Positions 27,127 to 34,492 of a stretch of DNA of 64,000 nt are shown piece after piece. The position numbers were made by a program, and so were the translations under genes. The stretch's first letter is position 1. Each line of letters starts with the position of its first letter. Location of the stretch: the NCBI RefSeq assembly GCF_020042285.1, contig NZ_CP083388.1, positions 3,064,001-3,128,000 of the forward strand, written 5' to 3'. Source of the stretch: Ferruginibacter albus. Its GTDB lineage: Bacteria; Bacteroidota; Bacteroidia; Chitinophagales; Chitinophagaceae. A model generated the notes under the pieces. That model made no database searches, was not told the origin of the DNA, and saw only the letters and a program-made list of their open reading frames with translations.

Positions 27127-27674
27127 AAAACATATCGTATAAAGTATTGTGCACATTGATTTTATTAATGTGCAGCGACTTCTATTCATTGGCCAAAACA
27201 GAGCAAAGCAGAGAGTTCCAGGTAAAAGCTGTGTTCCTGTTCAACTTTACCCAGTTTGTTGATTGGCCTCCTGCTTCCTTTACATCATCACACTCAAACA
27301 TTGTCATCGGTATTTTAGGAACAGACCCTTTTGGATCTTACCTGGAACAAACAATAGAAGGTGAAAAAGCAAATGGACATCCACTAGTGATCAGGCATTT
27401 TACCAGCACAGATGACATTGGAGCATGCCATGTATTATTTATAAATGTACAGGACAAAAAAAAATTACAACAGGCCATCGCCAGTTTAAAAGGAAAAAAT
27501 ATTCTTACAGTTAGCGATGATGCTGCTATTCTGCCTTCTGGAGGAATGGTGCATTTCATAATTAAGAATGATAAGATACAATTGCAGGTGAACCTTGAAG
27601 CTGTAAAAGCAGCCAATCTTACCATGAGTTCAAAATTGTTGAGGTTGGTTGAAATTTATGAGCCGGAAAAATAA
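27114..27674 (+). CDS. YfiR-family (DUF4154) periplasmic regulator
   Basis: The 186-residue protein has a hydrophobic signal segment (about 8-28, ending SLAK). The YfiR/DUF4154 pattern is clear: EFQVKAVFLFNFTQFVDWP, IVIGILGTDPFGSYLE, CHVLFINVQDKKKLQQAIASLKGKNILTVSD and GGMVHFIIKNDKIQLQVN. In Pseudomonas, YfiR is periplasmic and represses the inner-membrane cyclase YfiN. Here the next gene, 6 bases on, encodes a histidine kinase with a YfiN-like sensory half, so YfiR would be predicted to control a phosphorelay. The start overlaps the receptor gene, suggesting translational coupling. Confidence 0.9.
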   Translation: MQALKNISYKVLCTLILLMCSDFYSLAKTEQSREFQVKAVFLFNFTQFVDWPPASFTSSHSNIVIGILGTDPFGSYLEQTIEGEKANGHPLVIRHFTSTDDIGACHVLFINVQDKKKLQQAIASLKGKNILTVSDDAAILPSGGMVHFIIKNDKIQLQVNLEAVKAANLTMSSKLLRLVEIYEPEK

Positions 27675-27680
27675 TAGAAG

Positions 27681-29111
27681 ATGCTATTTAAAAATTTGCC
27701 CATACAAAAGAAGTTAATGAGGATAAATTTCCTCATCAGCCTCATTATATTAATTGTGATGGGCATCTCTTTTTTAGCATTTGAACTATATGTATTCAAA
27801 AAATCCAACACTGAAAAGTTAATTACTATTGGCAAGATGATCGCTTCGAATAGCTCGGCTGCACTTGCTTTTGACGATGCACAAACAGCCACAGAAATTC
27901 TTAACGGGCTTAAAGAAGAATCTCATATTACCGCCGGTGTTTTGTATAAAAATGAGGTAGTATTTGCAAAATTTTCCATTACTAACAGTGATCCTTTACC
28001 CTTAAAACCCGGTACAGAAGGCATTCATTTTACTTCAAATTCTATCGAGGGATTTGAGCCTGTACTGCAAGGAAATAAAAAACTAGGAACATTATATCTG
28101 CGTTCTGATCTAAAAGGGATCTATACCCGCCTGCAATTGTATGGTATTGTTATACTATTTGTGGTTTTGCTTTCTTTTTCATTAGCTTATTTGCTGGCAA
28201 GGGTTTTACAAAAAAGTGTTTCAACGCCGGTCAAGCTGTTATCGGAAACCGTTAAAAAGATCACAGAAAAAGGAAATTATTCGTTTCGGGCAACCAAAAT
28301 AAGTGAAGACGAGTTGGGTTCTTTAACGGATAATTTCAATAGCATGCTGCAAAAAATTCAAGAGCAAAATCAACTGCTAAGCGACTTTGCACAAAATCTT
28401 GAACAAAAAGTATATGAACGAACCATTGAGCTGGAAACAGCCAATAAAGACATGGAATCTTTTTCCTATTCTATTTCTCACGATCTGCGTGCACCCTTAC
28501 GAAGTATCATTGGCTTTTCTACAATACTGGAGGAAGATTACGCCAACAAATTAGATGACGAAGCAAAAAGGATCACTTCTATCATTAAAACAAATACCAC
28601 TAAAATGGGTTTATTGATAGATGACCTTCTATCTTTTTCAAGAACAGGCAGGCAGGGAATCATTAAAACCAATATCGACTCTGATTTGTTAGTACATGAA
28701 ATTGTTGCTGAGCTGGAAATGAAATCGGAAAATAAAAAGATAGAATGGGTCATTCATTCGTTGCCAAAAATAAATGCGGATATAAATTCATTGCGGCAGG
28801 TATGGGTAAACCTGGTCTCTAATGCCATTAAATACTCTTCCACAAAACCAATACCCCATATCGAGATCGGCTCTTTTTTGCAAGATGAGCAAATTGCTTT
28901 TTTTATAAGAGATAATGGTGTGGGATTTGATGAAAAATATAAGAACAAGTTGTTCAAAGTATTTCAACGGTTACACACAACCGATGAATTTGAAGGAACG
29001 GGCGTAGGTTTGGCCATTGTTGAAAAGGTGATCAGTAAACATGGGGGCAAAGTATGGGTAGAGGCAGCCCTTGACAAAGGGGCTACGTTTTATTTTAGTT
29101 TACCGAATTAA
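27681..29111 (+). CDS. CHASE8-like/HAMP sensor histidine kinase
   Basis: The 476-residue kinase has TM1 at about 16-38. A short periplasmic domain (about 40-148) follows whose ASNSSAALAFDDAQTATEIL and HITAGVLYKN look like the CHASE8 domain of YfiN. TM2 is about 152-173 and HAMP about 174-232 (STPVKLLSETVKKI, ELGSLTDNFNSML). A coiled coil leads into HisKA with H267 (SYSISHDLRAPLRS), then an ATPase domain with WVNLVSNAIKYSS, IRDNGVGFDEKY and GTGVGLAIVEKVI. The cytoplasmic half is of the phytochrome-like kinase type, where classical YfiN has GGDEF. The Rcp1-like regulator 20 bases downstream is the expected phospho-acceptor. Confidence 0.9.
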   Translation: MLFKNLPIQKKLMRINFLISLIILIVMGISFLAFELYVFKKSNTEKLITIGKMIASNSSAALAFDDAQTATEILNGLKEESHITAGVLYKNEVVFAKFSITNSDPLPLKPGTEGIHFTSNSIEGFEPVLQGNKKLGTLYLRSDLKGIYTRLQLYGIVILFVVLLSFSLAYLLARVLQKSVSTPVKLLSETVKKITEKGNYSFRATKISEDELGSLTDNFNSMLQKIQEQNQLLSDFAQNLEQKVYERTIELETANKDMESFSYSISHDLRAPLRSIIGFSTILEEDYANKLDDEAKRITSIIKTNTTKMGLLIDDLLSFSRTGRQGIIKTNIDSDLLVHEIVAELEMKSENKKIEWVIHSLPKINADINSLRQVWVNLVSNAIKYSSTKPIPHIEIGSFLQDEQIAFFIRDNGVGFDEKYKNKLFKVFQRLHTTDEFEGTGVGLAIVEKVISKHGGKVWVEAALDKGATFYFSLPN

Positions 29112-29131
29112 AAACCATTAAAATAAAATTT

Positions 29132-29590
29132 ATGAATCCAAATTCCGTAGAACTGCTATTAGTGGAAGACAGCATCCACGATGCCGAATTAACCATTCGT
29201 GAATTAAAAAAGCACAACATGGCCAACAACCTTTACCATGCTAAAGATGGGGAGGAGGCAATAGACTTTATTTTTTGCACCGGCAAATTTGAAGGCAAAC
29301 GGCAAATAACCAATTCGCCCAAAATGGTACTGTTGGATATTCAGATGCCTAAAGTAAATGGCATTGAAGTATTACAAAAGATCAAGTCGGATGAACGTAC
29401 ACAGGCAATGCCCGTCATCATCTTAACATCATCAAAAGAAGATCCGGATATAAAACGATGTTATGAATTAGGCGCTAACAGTTATATCGTTAAGCCCGTT
29501 AACTTTGAGCGTTTTGCAGAAGCTATCCGGAACCTAGGCTATTATTGGCTATTATTAAATGAACAGCCCATTCCTAAAATCAACAAATGA
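29132..29590 (+). CDS. Single-domain response regulator (Rcp1/CheY-like)
   Basis: The 152-residue protein consists of one receiver domain. LLLVEDSIHDAELTIREL supplies the acidic pocket, D69 (MVLLDIQMPKVNG) is the phosphorylation site, and VIILTSSKEDPD and SYIVKPVNFERF supply the conserved Thr/Ser and Lys. The insertion around FCTGKFEGKRQI before the phospho-Asp is typical of the Rcp1-type regulators paired with phytochrome-like kinases. There is no output domain, so it likely relays phosphate or binds a partner. Its stop codon overlaps the start of the next gene by four bases (ATGA), so the two are probably translationally coupled. Confidence 0.92.
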   Translation: MNPNSVELLLVEDSIHDAELTIRELKKHNMANNLYHAKDGEEAIDFIFCTGKFEGKRQITNSPKMVLLDIQMPKVNGIEVLQKIKSDERTQAMPVIILTSSKEDPDIKRCYELGANSYIVKPVNFERFAEAIRNLGYYWLLLNEQPIPKINK

Positions 29591-31038
29591 GTAAGTTGCT
29601 AAAAATATTAATACTGGAAGATAGTATGCTGGATGCAGAAATGGTTCAGCGTTCGTTGAAAAAAGAAAATCTTGTTTGTGAATTTATCATAGCACAAAGC
29701 AGGCAGGAATATGTTTCTGCACTCAATGAAGAGGATCCTGATGTTATCCTTGCAGATAATTCCTTGCCGCAGTTTGATGCGACCGAAGCGTTGAAATTAA
29801 TACGCCAACGTTCTTTGTACACCCCTTTTATAATGGTTACCGGTTCCATATCGGAAGAGTTTGCGGTGGACATCATCAAACATGGTGCGAATGATTATAT
29901 TTTAAAAGACAGGTTGATACGTTTGCCTTCTGCCATAACAAGTGCATTAAAGCAGGAACAGGCAGAAAGAGAGAAAGAAAAGGCTTTAAAAAAGCTGATA
30001 CAAAGCGAAGAAAAATTCAGGAACCTCTTGGAAAGCGCTCCCGATGCAATGGTTATTGTAAATGAAAAAGGAACGATACTTTTAATTAATGCACAAACAG
30101 AAGAATTATTTGGTTATACAAGAGAAGAAGTAGCCAGCAAGCCATTAGAGGTGTTAATAGATAATGAATTTGATGAGGCGTATTCTTTACGTAATGTAAG
30201 TCATCTTAAAAAATTACAGAAGAAACAACCTAAAGGCGCCTGGGAGTTTTATTGCAGAAAAAAAGAAGGACGAACTTTCCCTGTTGAAATAAGAGTGAAT
30301 CCTTTAGAAACATCAGAAGGACAGCTGATCATTGTTGCCATACGTGATATTACAGAACGAAAAAAATCGGAACAGATACTGCACCAGATGGAGCAGGAAA
30401 TATTGAAGCAACAAATACAGGAACAAAAAAGAATTTCAAGAGCTATTATAAAAGCGCAGGAAAAAGAAAGAAATCATATAGGACAGGAATTACATGATAA
30501 TGTGAACCAGATATTGGTAAGCTCTAAATTGTATTTGGATATTGCAGGTAAGAGTAATGATATTGTAAAAGAGCTGGTAAAATACCCGATCGAATTAATA
30601 GAAAGCTCTATTGCTGAAATAAGACAATTGACAAGAAGATATGTTACGCCTTTAAAAAACATCAATTTAAAAGATTTGATTGTGGCGCTTCTTAGTAATA
30701 TATCAAGCAACACATCTACCAAAACCAATTTAAGCTATAAGCTTACGGAAGAAATTGAAGACGATCTTAAGCTGAATATATATCGCATCATACAGGAACA
30801 ATTAAACAATATCGTTAAACATGCCGATGCCAAAAACATATCTGTGTCTTTAAGTATCAATAAAGAAAATATTGAGATCAATGTAACCGATGATGGAAAA
30901 GGTTTTGATGTTAAAAAGAAAAGAGATGGTATCGGCATTTCAAATATCATCAACAGAATAGAATCTTTTAATGGCAATATCAATATTAAAAGCACTCCGG
31001 GACAGGGTTCTAAAATAGATATATTACTCCCCTATTAA
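29587..31038 (+). CDS. Soluble hybrid kinase: REC-PAS-HisKA_3-HATPase
   Basis: The 483-residue cytoplasmic protein has an N-terminal receiver (about 1-125) with D57 (VILADNSLPQFDA). A PAS/PAC domain spans about 138-260 (LLESAPDAMVIVNEKG ... IRDITERKK), followed by a coiled coil. HisKA_3 carries H303 (GQELHDNVNQILVSSKL), and the ATPase domain has QLNNIVKHADAKN and VTDDGKGFDVKKKRDGIGISNI. Its receiver could take phosphate from the CHASE8-like kinase and so tune a NarL-type kinase. No LuxR-type regulator is in the same operon; the nearest are at 24346 and 33557. It is the last gene of the five-gene receptor/YfiR operon. Confidence 0.9.
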   Translation: MSKLLKILILEDSMLDAEMVQRSLKKENLVCEFIIAQSRQEYVSALNEEDPDVILADNSLPQFDATEALKLIRQRSLYTPFIMVTGSISEEFAVDIIKHGANDYILKDRLIRLPSAITSALKQEQAEREKEKALKKLIQSEEKFRNLLESAPDAMVIVNEKGTILLINAQTEELFGYTREEVASKPLEVLIDNEFDEAYSLRNVSHLKKLQKKQPKGAWEFYCRKKEGRTFPVEIRVNPLETSEGQLIIVAIRDITERKKSEQILHQMEQEILKQQIQEQKRISRAIIKAQEKERNHIGQELHDNVNQILVSSKLYLDIAGKSNDIVKELVKYPIELIESSIAEIRQLTRRYVTPLKNINLKDLIVALLSNISSNTSTKTNLSYKLTEEIEDDLKLNIYRIIQEQLNNIVKHADAKNISVSLSINKENIEINVTDDGKGFDVKKKRDGIGISNIINRIESFNGNINIKSTPGQGSKIDILLPY

Positions 31039-31107
31039 AAGAGTTTTGTAGTAAGTTTACTACACGGCTTGTCGGGATTATTCTATCTCGACTCCTCCTG
31101 CTTCCTC

Positions 31108-31115
31108 TAAATTTG
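31108..31115 (+). promoter_or_regulatory. Candidate -7 box for the XRE gene
   Basis: TAAATTTG is an exact TAnnTTTG match 16 bases before the GTG start at 31132. No TTG lies at the right distance upstream. Confidence 0.35.
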
Positions 31116-31131
31116 TTTGCAAAAATAGATA

Positions 31132-31353
31132 GTGACAGCAGAGCATACCTTATTAATTACATTGGGATTAAGAATAAAAAATATTCGGAAAGACAAAAAC
31201 ATGACCCAATCGGCTCTTTCGCATAAATGCGGTTTCCCAAAAGGCACTTTATCAAGGATAGAAAAAGGAAAAACCAACCTAACCATACGTTCATTATGGA
31301 AAATATGTTCGGCATTGGAAACCGAAATGGGAGAACTGTTTACTAATCTTTAA
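31132..31353 (+). CDS. Small XRE/Cro-C1-type HTH regulator
   Basis: The 73-residue protein is almost entirely one HTH_3 domain: LRIKNIRKDKNMTQSALSHKCG, then PKGTLSRIEKGKTNLTIRSLWKICSALE. The start is a GTG at 31132; the first internal ATG (31201) would cut into helix 1, so GTG is preferred. Proteins of this size in Bacteroidota often act as autoregulators or accompany small modules. It is on the same strand as the signalling genes before and after, but a hairpin (31381-31408) separates it from the next gene. Confidence 0.8.
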   Translation: MTAEHTLLITLGLRIKNIRKDKNMTQSALSHKCGFPKGTLSRIEKGKTNLTIRSLWKICSALETEMGELFTNL

Positions 31354-31380
31354 TTCACTAACTCCTCTACATAAAAAAAT

Positions 31381-31408
31381 CTCCGGTCTTTTAAAAAAAG
31401 AACCGGAG
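31381..31408 (+). terminator. Hairpin after the XRE gene
   Basis: CTCCGGT plus CTTTT (31381-31392) pairs imperfectly with AAAGAACCGGAG (31397-31408). It follows an A-tract but has no T-tract after it on the plus strand, so termination on this strand is uncertain. Confidence 0.45.
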
Positions 31409-31409
31409 C

Positions 31410-31482
31410 GGTATTCGGACCCTAAGTAGCCCACAGGGAAAAGATATAAACGGGCGCCTACTAAAGTATTTTCGTATATACC
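31410..31482 (+). ncRNA. Possible pseudoknotted RNA element
   Basis: CCCT (31420-31423) pairs with AGGG (31435-31438). The loop GCCC (31429-31432) can pair with GGGC (31452-31455), and loop GTA (31426-31428) with TAC (31459-31461) after a small bulge. GGTAT (31410-31414) and ATACC (31478-31482) could close the unit. No known family was recognised and the helices are short, so this is only a candidate. Confidence 0.25.
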
Positions 31483-31543
31483 TTACCGTTGTAAACATAG
31501 ATCGATCACCACTTATTACCGGTGGGGAATTTCTCAATGTAGC

Positions 31544-31587
31544 GGGGAAATTTCCCCTATTGCTTTTTATGTTTTATTTTCATCTTG
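31544..31587 (+). promoter_or_regulatory. Palindromic operator candidate with promoter ahead of the 31622 gene
   Basis: GGGGAAATTTCCCC (31544-31557) is a perfect palindrome. Three bases after its GGGAAATTTCCC core comes TTG (31560-31562), then 17 bases, then TCATCTTG (31580-31587), a partial TAnnTTTG match. The layout repeats at 34443-34488. A degenerate copy, GGGGAATTTCTC, lies just upstream at about 31524-31535. Confidence 0.45.
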
Positions 31588-31621
31588 TAAAATCTTTAAC
31601 CTCAAAAACAAATACTAAACC

Positions 31622-32101
31622 ATGAGTGTTCCAAATCAAATCTCCTTTGCGGGAAAAACAGAGTACACAGTAGGCGATGAGCCAACAGGAATGATTACCT
31701 ACATGCTGGACCCAGACACTACCGGCGGCATGCCCATTACTTCTGATGTTTATCAGAAAGGTGTAGTAGCTTATCTTGAACAGGCAAGCGATACATCTGA
31801 AGACCTAGCTGCCGTTTACTTCAGCAAACAATTATTGTTATTTTTACTGTCGTTTGATGAATGTACAGGGATAACCTTCTCCAGGTATTTAAAACCGGAC
31901 GGGACACAATCTCTGGCAGCATTGGCAGTAGATGAAAACAAAATGAGTCTGGGTTGGAATCCATTAACCAAAGGATTTACAGATGGAAAGTTTGTTGCTG
32001 CCGAATGGGCGCATACAAGCACGCAGGCAACAGCTAAAAAGTTTTTAAAAGCCAGCTTACCTGCAGGATTCGATTTTGAGCGGTTCTTTAAATCGCTTTA
32101 G
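31622..32101 (+). CDS. Conserved-looking protein of unknown function, first gene of a kinase module
   Basis: The 159-residue protein begins MSVPNQISFAGKTEYTVGDE. It has no signal peptide or membrane segment and no motif I recognise. It looks like a compact alpha/beta protein with a hydrophobic helix (YFSKQLLLFLLSFDE) followed by strand-rich sequence and a C-terminal basic/aromatic helix (FDFERFFKSL). Codon use resembles its neighbours. It lies 65 bases ahead of the 7TM gene, which overlaps the kinase gene, so it probably belongs to the module and might be a cytoplasmic cofactor or target. The ATG at 31622 follows a clean AT-rich leader. The function is not known. Confidence 0.7.
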   Translation: MSVPNQISFAGKTEYTVGDEPTGMITYMLDPDTTGGMPITSDVYQKGVVAYLEQASDTSEDLAAVYFSKQLLLFLLSFDECTGITFSRYLKPDGTQSLAALAVDENKMSLGWNPLTKGFTDGKFVAAEWAHTSTQATAKKFLKASLPAGFDFERFFKSL

Positions 32102-32166
32102 TTTCGCCCCATTTGATCCGAAAGAACTTATGAGATTTCTTTTTTTTAACACAAGCAGTACCTGTT

Positions 32167-32826
32167 ATGAAACTGAGTTTGATCATTTATTATATCATAT
32201 TGTTTACGGCCTGCATCCTTTCTGTGATCAGGATAAAACATGATAGGCGGCTGCTTGTGTTTGCTATTTTATTAATTACCTCCCTGTCCGAAGAATTATT
32301 ATTTGAAGTGCTGGAGTATAAAAAAGTAGGAAAGAATTTTTATTTCATTTACCATTTTTTTGCTCCCGTTTATTATGGACTATTTGCCTATTATTTTTCT
32401 TTAGCTGTACCAAAAGGAAAAATTCGCAACAGCATCCGCATTTCAATTCCCCTTTTTACCATTGCTACTTTGGCGATCTCCTTTTCACAGGAAAGTTTTA
32501 AAGTATTTCCCGGTGTACAGTTAAACATCATCGGCGTTCTATTAATTATTAATTCTCTTATTGCTTTATTTCAATTGGATGTACGCGATCGTACACCTCT
32601 TTTGCGTCGTCCTATTTTTTGGATCAGCATCTCTACCTTATTTTTCTATTCCGTTCTTTTTTCTTTAAATGGTTTTTTTAATTATTTGATGAAACACAAT
32701 TTTAATTTGGCAGTGAACCTTTATCAGCTACTCAATAATAATCTTAACTATTTGTACTATCTTCTCATTATTATTGGCATGCTATGTTCAAAACCGATAC
32801 AGAAATACTCATTACAATCCTCCTAG
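32167..32826 (+). CDS. Seven-helix integral membrane protein, putative sensor component
   Basis: The 219-residue protein has about seven hydrophobic segments (about 3-20, 28-45, 56-76, 88-105, 115-135, 150-170, 195-212). Short charged loops such as RIKHDRR, DVRDRTPLLRRP and KKVGKN separate them. There is no signal peptide and no catalytic motif. Its last 43 bases overlap the start of the kinase gene, which has a single membrane segment and no input domain of its own. The arrangement suggests that this protein supplies the sensing part, as small 7TM proteins do beside short kinases in other Bacteroidota. That role is inferred from context only. Confidence 0.7.
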   Translation: MKLSLIIYYIILFTACILSVIRIKHDRRLLVFAILLITSLSEELLFEVLEYKKVGKNFYFIYHFFAPVYYGLFAYYFSLAVPKGKIRNSIRISIPLFTIATLAISFSQESFKVFPGVQLNIIGVLLIINSLIALFQLDVRDRTPLLRRPIFWISISTLFFYSVLFSLNGFFNYLMKHNFNLAVNLYQLLNNNLNYLYYLLIIIGMLCSKPIQKYSLQSS

Positions 32827-33560
32827 GATGTCTGTTGTTTGCAATATTGGCAATTGTTATTATTTGGGTGATCATTAACTATAAGAGAAGACAACAAAAA
32901 CACTTTTTAGAAATTGAGGCTATGAATGAAGAGTTTGAAAAACAATTGATGCGATCACAGATCGAAGTGCAGGAAGCAACATTTTCTGAATTAAGTAAAG
33001 AGCTGCATGATAATATCGGGCAGCTATTAAGCAGCACTAAAATGCTGATAGGGATTACCGAAAGAAAATTGAGCGATCCACCCGAAAGCCTGTTGATAGC
33101 TGATGAAACATTGGCCAAAGCCATTCATGAATTACGTTCTCTTTCAAAATCACTGGATAAAGAATGGTTACAGCAATTTAATTTTATCGACAATTTAACC
33201 AATGAGATCAATCGCATTAATATAGCCGGCGAACTTAAAATAAAATTCATTCACCCTTCCTCGCTTCCGTTAAAAGCAGATGAACAGATCATCTTATTCC
33301 GAATTGTACAGGAAGCTGTTCAAAACGCCATAAAGCACGGACGCTCTAATTCTATCGGCATTACAATTACTGAAAGATCTTTTTTATTATTCATTACCAT
33401 TGAAGATGATGGAAAGGGGTTTGACACCAGCCTTCAATCAAAAGGAATGGGTTTACGCAATATTGAACACCGCACTCATTTATTAAAAGGCACCGTAACG
33501 TGGAAATCTGAAATGGATGCAGGAACAACCATAAACATACAATTACCAATTCAGTCATGA
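32784..33560 (+). CDS. Short membrane-anchored NarL-type histidine kinase
   Basis: The 258-residue kinase has one membrane helix (about 7-32), a charged coiled coil (33-65) and HisKA_3 with H75 (LSKELHDNIGQLLSSTKM). The ATPase domain has FRIVQEAVQNAIKHGRSN and EDDGKGFDTSLQSKGMGLRNI. It has no recognisable periplasmic or PAS input domain. The start at 32784 lies inside the 7TM gene, and its stop overlaps the regulator start as ATGA. The 7TM protein, kinase and regulator therefore form a tightly coupled unit. Confidence 0.9.
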   Translation: MFKTDTEILITILLGCLLFAILAIVIIWVIINYKRRQQKHFLEIEAMNEEFEKQLMRSQIEVQEATFSELSKELHDNIGQLLSSTKMLIGITERKLSDPPESLLIADETLAKAIHELRSLSKSLDKEWLQQFNFIDNLTNEINRINIAGELKIKFIHPSSLPLKADEQIILFRIVQEAVQNAIKHGRSNSIGITITERSFLLFITIEDDGKGFDTSLQSKGMGLRNIEHRTHLLKGTVTWKSEMDAGTTINIQLPIQS

Positions 33561-34201
33561 GAAAAATAGCTATCGGACTTGTAGATGATCATCAATTATT
33601 TTTAAAATCCTTAAGTGTTTTATTAGATGGAATAAGCACATATGAAGTGGTAGTAGAAGCGTTGAATGGAAAAGACCTGCAGGAAAAGCTGCTTGCCAAA
33701 AACAGTACACCGGATATTATATTAATTGATGTGAATATGCCGATAATGAATGGCATTGAAACAGCACAGTGGCTGCACGTCAATTATCCCGCAATGAAAC
33801 TGGTAGCATTGTCAATGAATGATAATGACAGAACCATTATAGATATGATCAAAGCAGGATGTTGCGCCTATCTTTTAAAAGATACACATCCCAACGAATT
33901 GGAAAAAGCCTTAAATGAGATCAACACACAAGGCTATTATAATGGTGATATAGCCAACATTAATTATCGCCGTTTATTAACGTCTGCCAACGAAACTGAA
34001 AACATTTCTTTTACTGAAAAGGAAAAAGAATTTTTGCAACTTGCCTGCAGCGATATGACGTATAAGCAAATTGCAGGCATCATGAACATTACGGAAAGAG
34101 CTGTTGACAAAACACGGGAAACATTATTTGAAAAGCTGCAAGTGCAAAGCCGCGTTGGGCTTGCATTAGAAGCTATCAGAAGAAAGCTTGCCACACTTTA
34201 A
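33557..34201 (+). CDS. Response regulator, REC plus LuxR-type HTH
   Basis: The 214-residue protein has a receiver domain with the acidic pair in IGLVDDHQLFLKS, phosphorylation site D58 (IILIDVNMPIMNG) and Lys in AYLLKDTHP. The C-terminal HTH (about 145-210) has FTEKEKEFLQLACSDMTYKQIAGIM and ITERAVDKTRETLFEKLQV. It is the partner of the kinase at 32784. Two GGGAAATTTCCC palindromes, one before the module and one just after it, are possible binding sites, but no direct evidence links them. Confidence 0.93.
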   Translation: MRKIAIGLVDDHQLFLKSLSVLLDGISTYEVVVEALNGKDLQEKLLAKNSTPDIILIDVNMPIMNGIETAQWLHVNYPAMKLVALSMNDNDRTIIDMIKAGCCAYLLKDTHPNELEKALNEINTQGYYNGDIANINYRRLLTSANETENISFTEKEKEFLQLACSDMTYKQIAGIMNITERAVDKTRETLFEKLQVQSRVGLALEAIRRKLATL

Positions 34202-34407
34202 GTACTCTCTCACTTTCTTTATCTATAAAATAGTTTGTGTAGAAAATTTCTTACACAAAAATATCCCATCTTCTTACATATCAATAACTCAACCTAAAGC
34301 ATCTTTGCATTCCAAAACAATGATAGCTACATATAATGCATTATAACCTAGAAAAACCTTTTTGATTATTAGATTTCATTGTGCTTACCTCTAAACAAGA
34401 AAAAAAT

Positions 34408-34440
34408 AAAAAAGCCGAAGTTTTAGCTTCGGCTTTTTTA
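34408..34440. terminator. Strong bidirectional terminator
   Basis: AAAAAAGCCGAAG (34408-34420) pairs with CTTCGGCTTTTTT (34427-34439), loop TTTTAG, with A- and T-tracts on either side. It lies about 200 bases after the regulator stop. Confidence 0.85.
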
Positions 34441-34442
34441 TG

Positions 34443-34488
34443 ATGGGAAATTTCCCATTATTGTCAATTTGCTTTTATACTATTTTGG
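34443..34488 (+). promoter_or_regulatory. Second palindromic operator candidate with promoter
   Basis: ATGGGAAATTTCCCAT (34443-34458) is a perfect 16-base palindrome. Four bases after its GGGAAATTTCCC core comes TTG (34461-34463), then 17 bases, then TATTTTGG (34481-34488), close to TAnnTTTG. The same layout precedes the gene at 31622. Confidence 0.45.
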
Positions 34489-34492
34489 CTTT

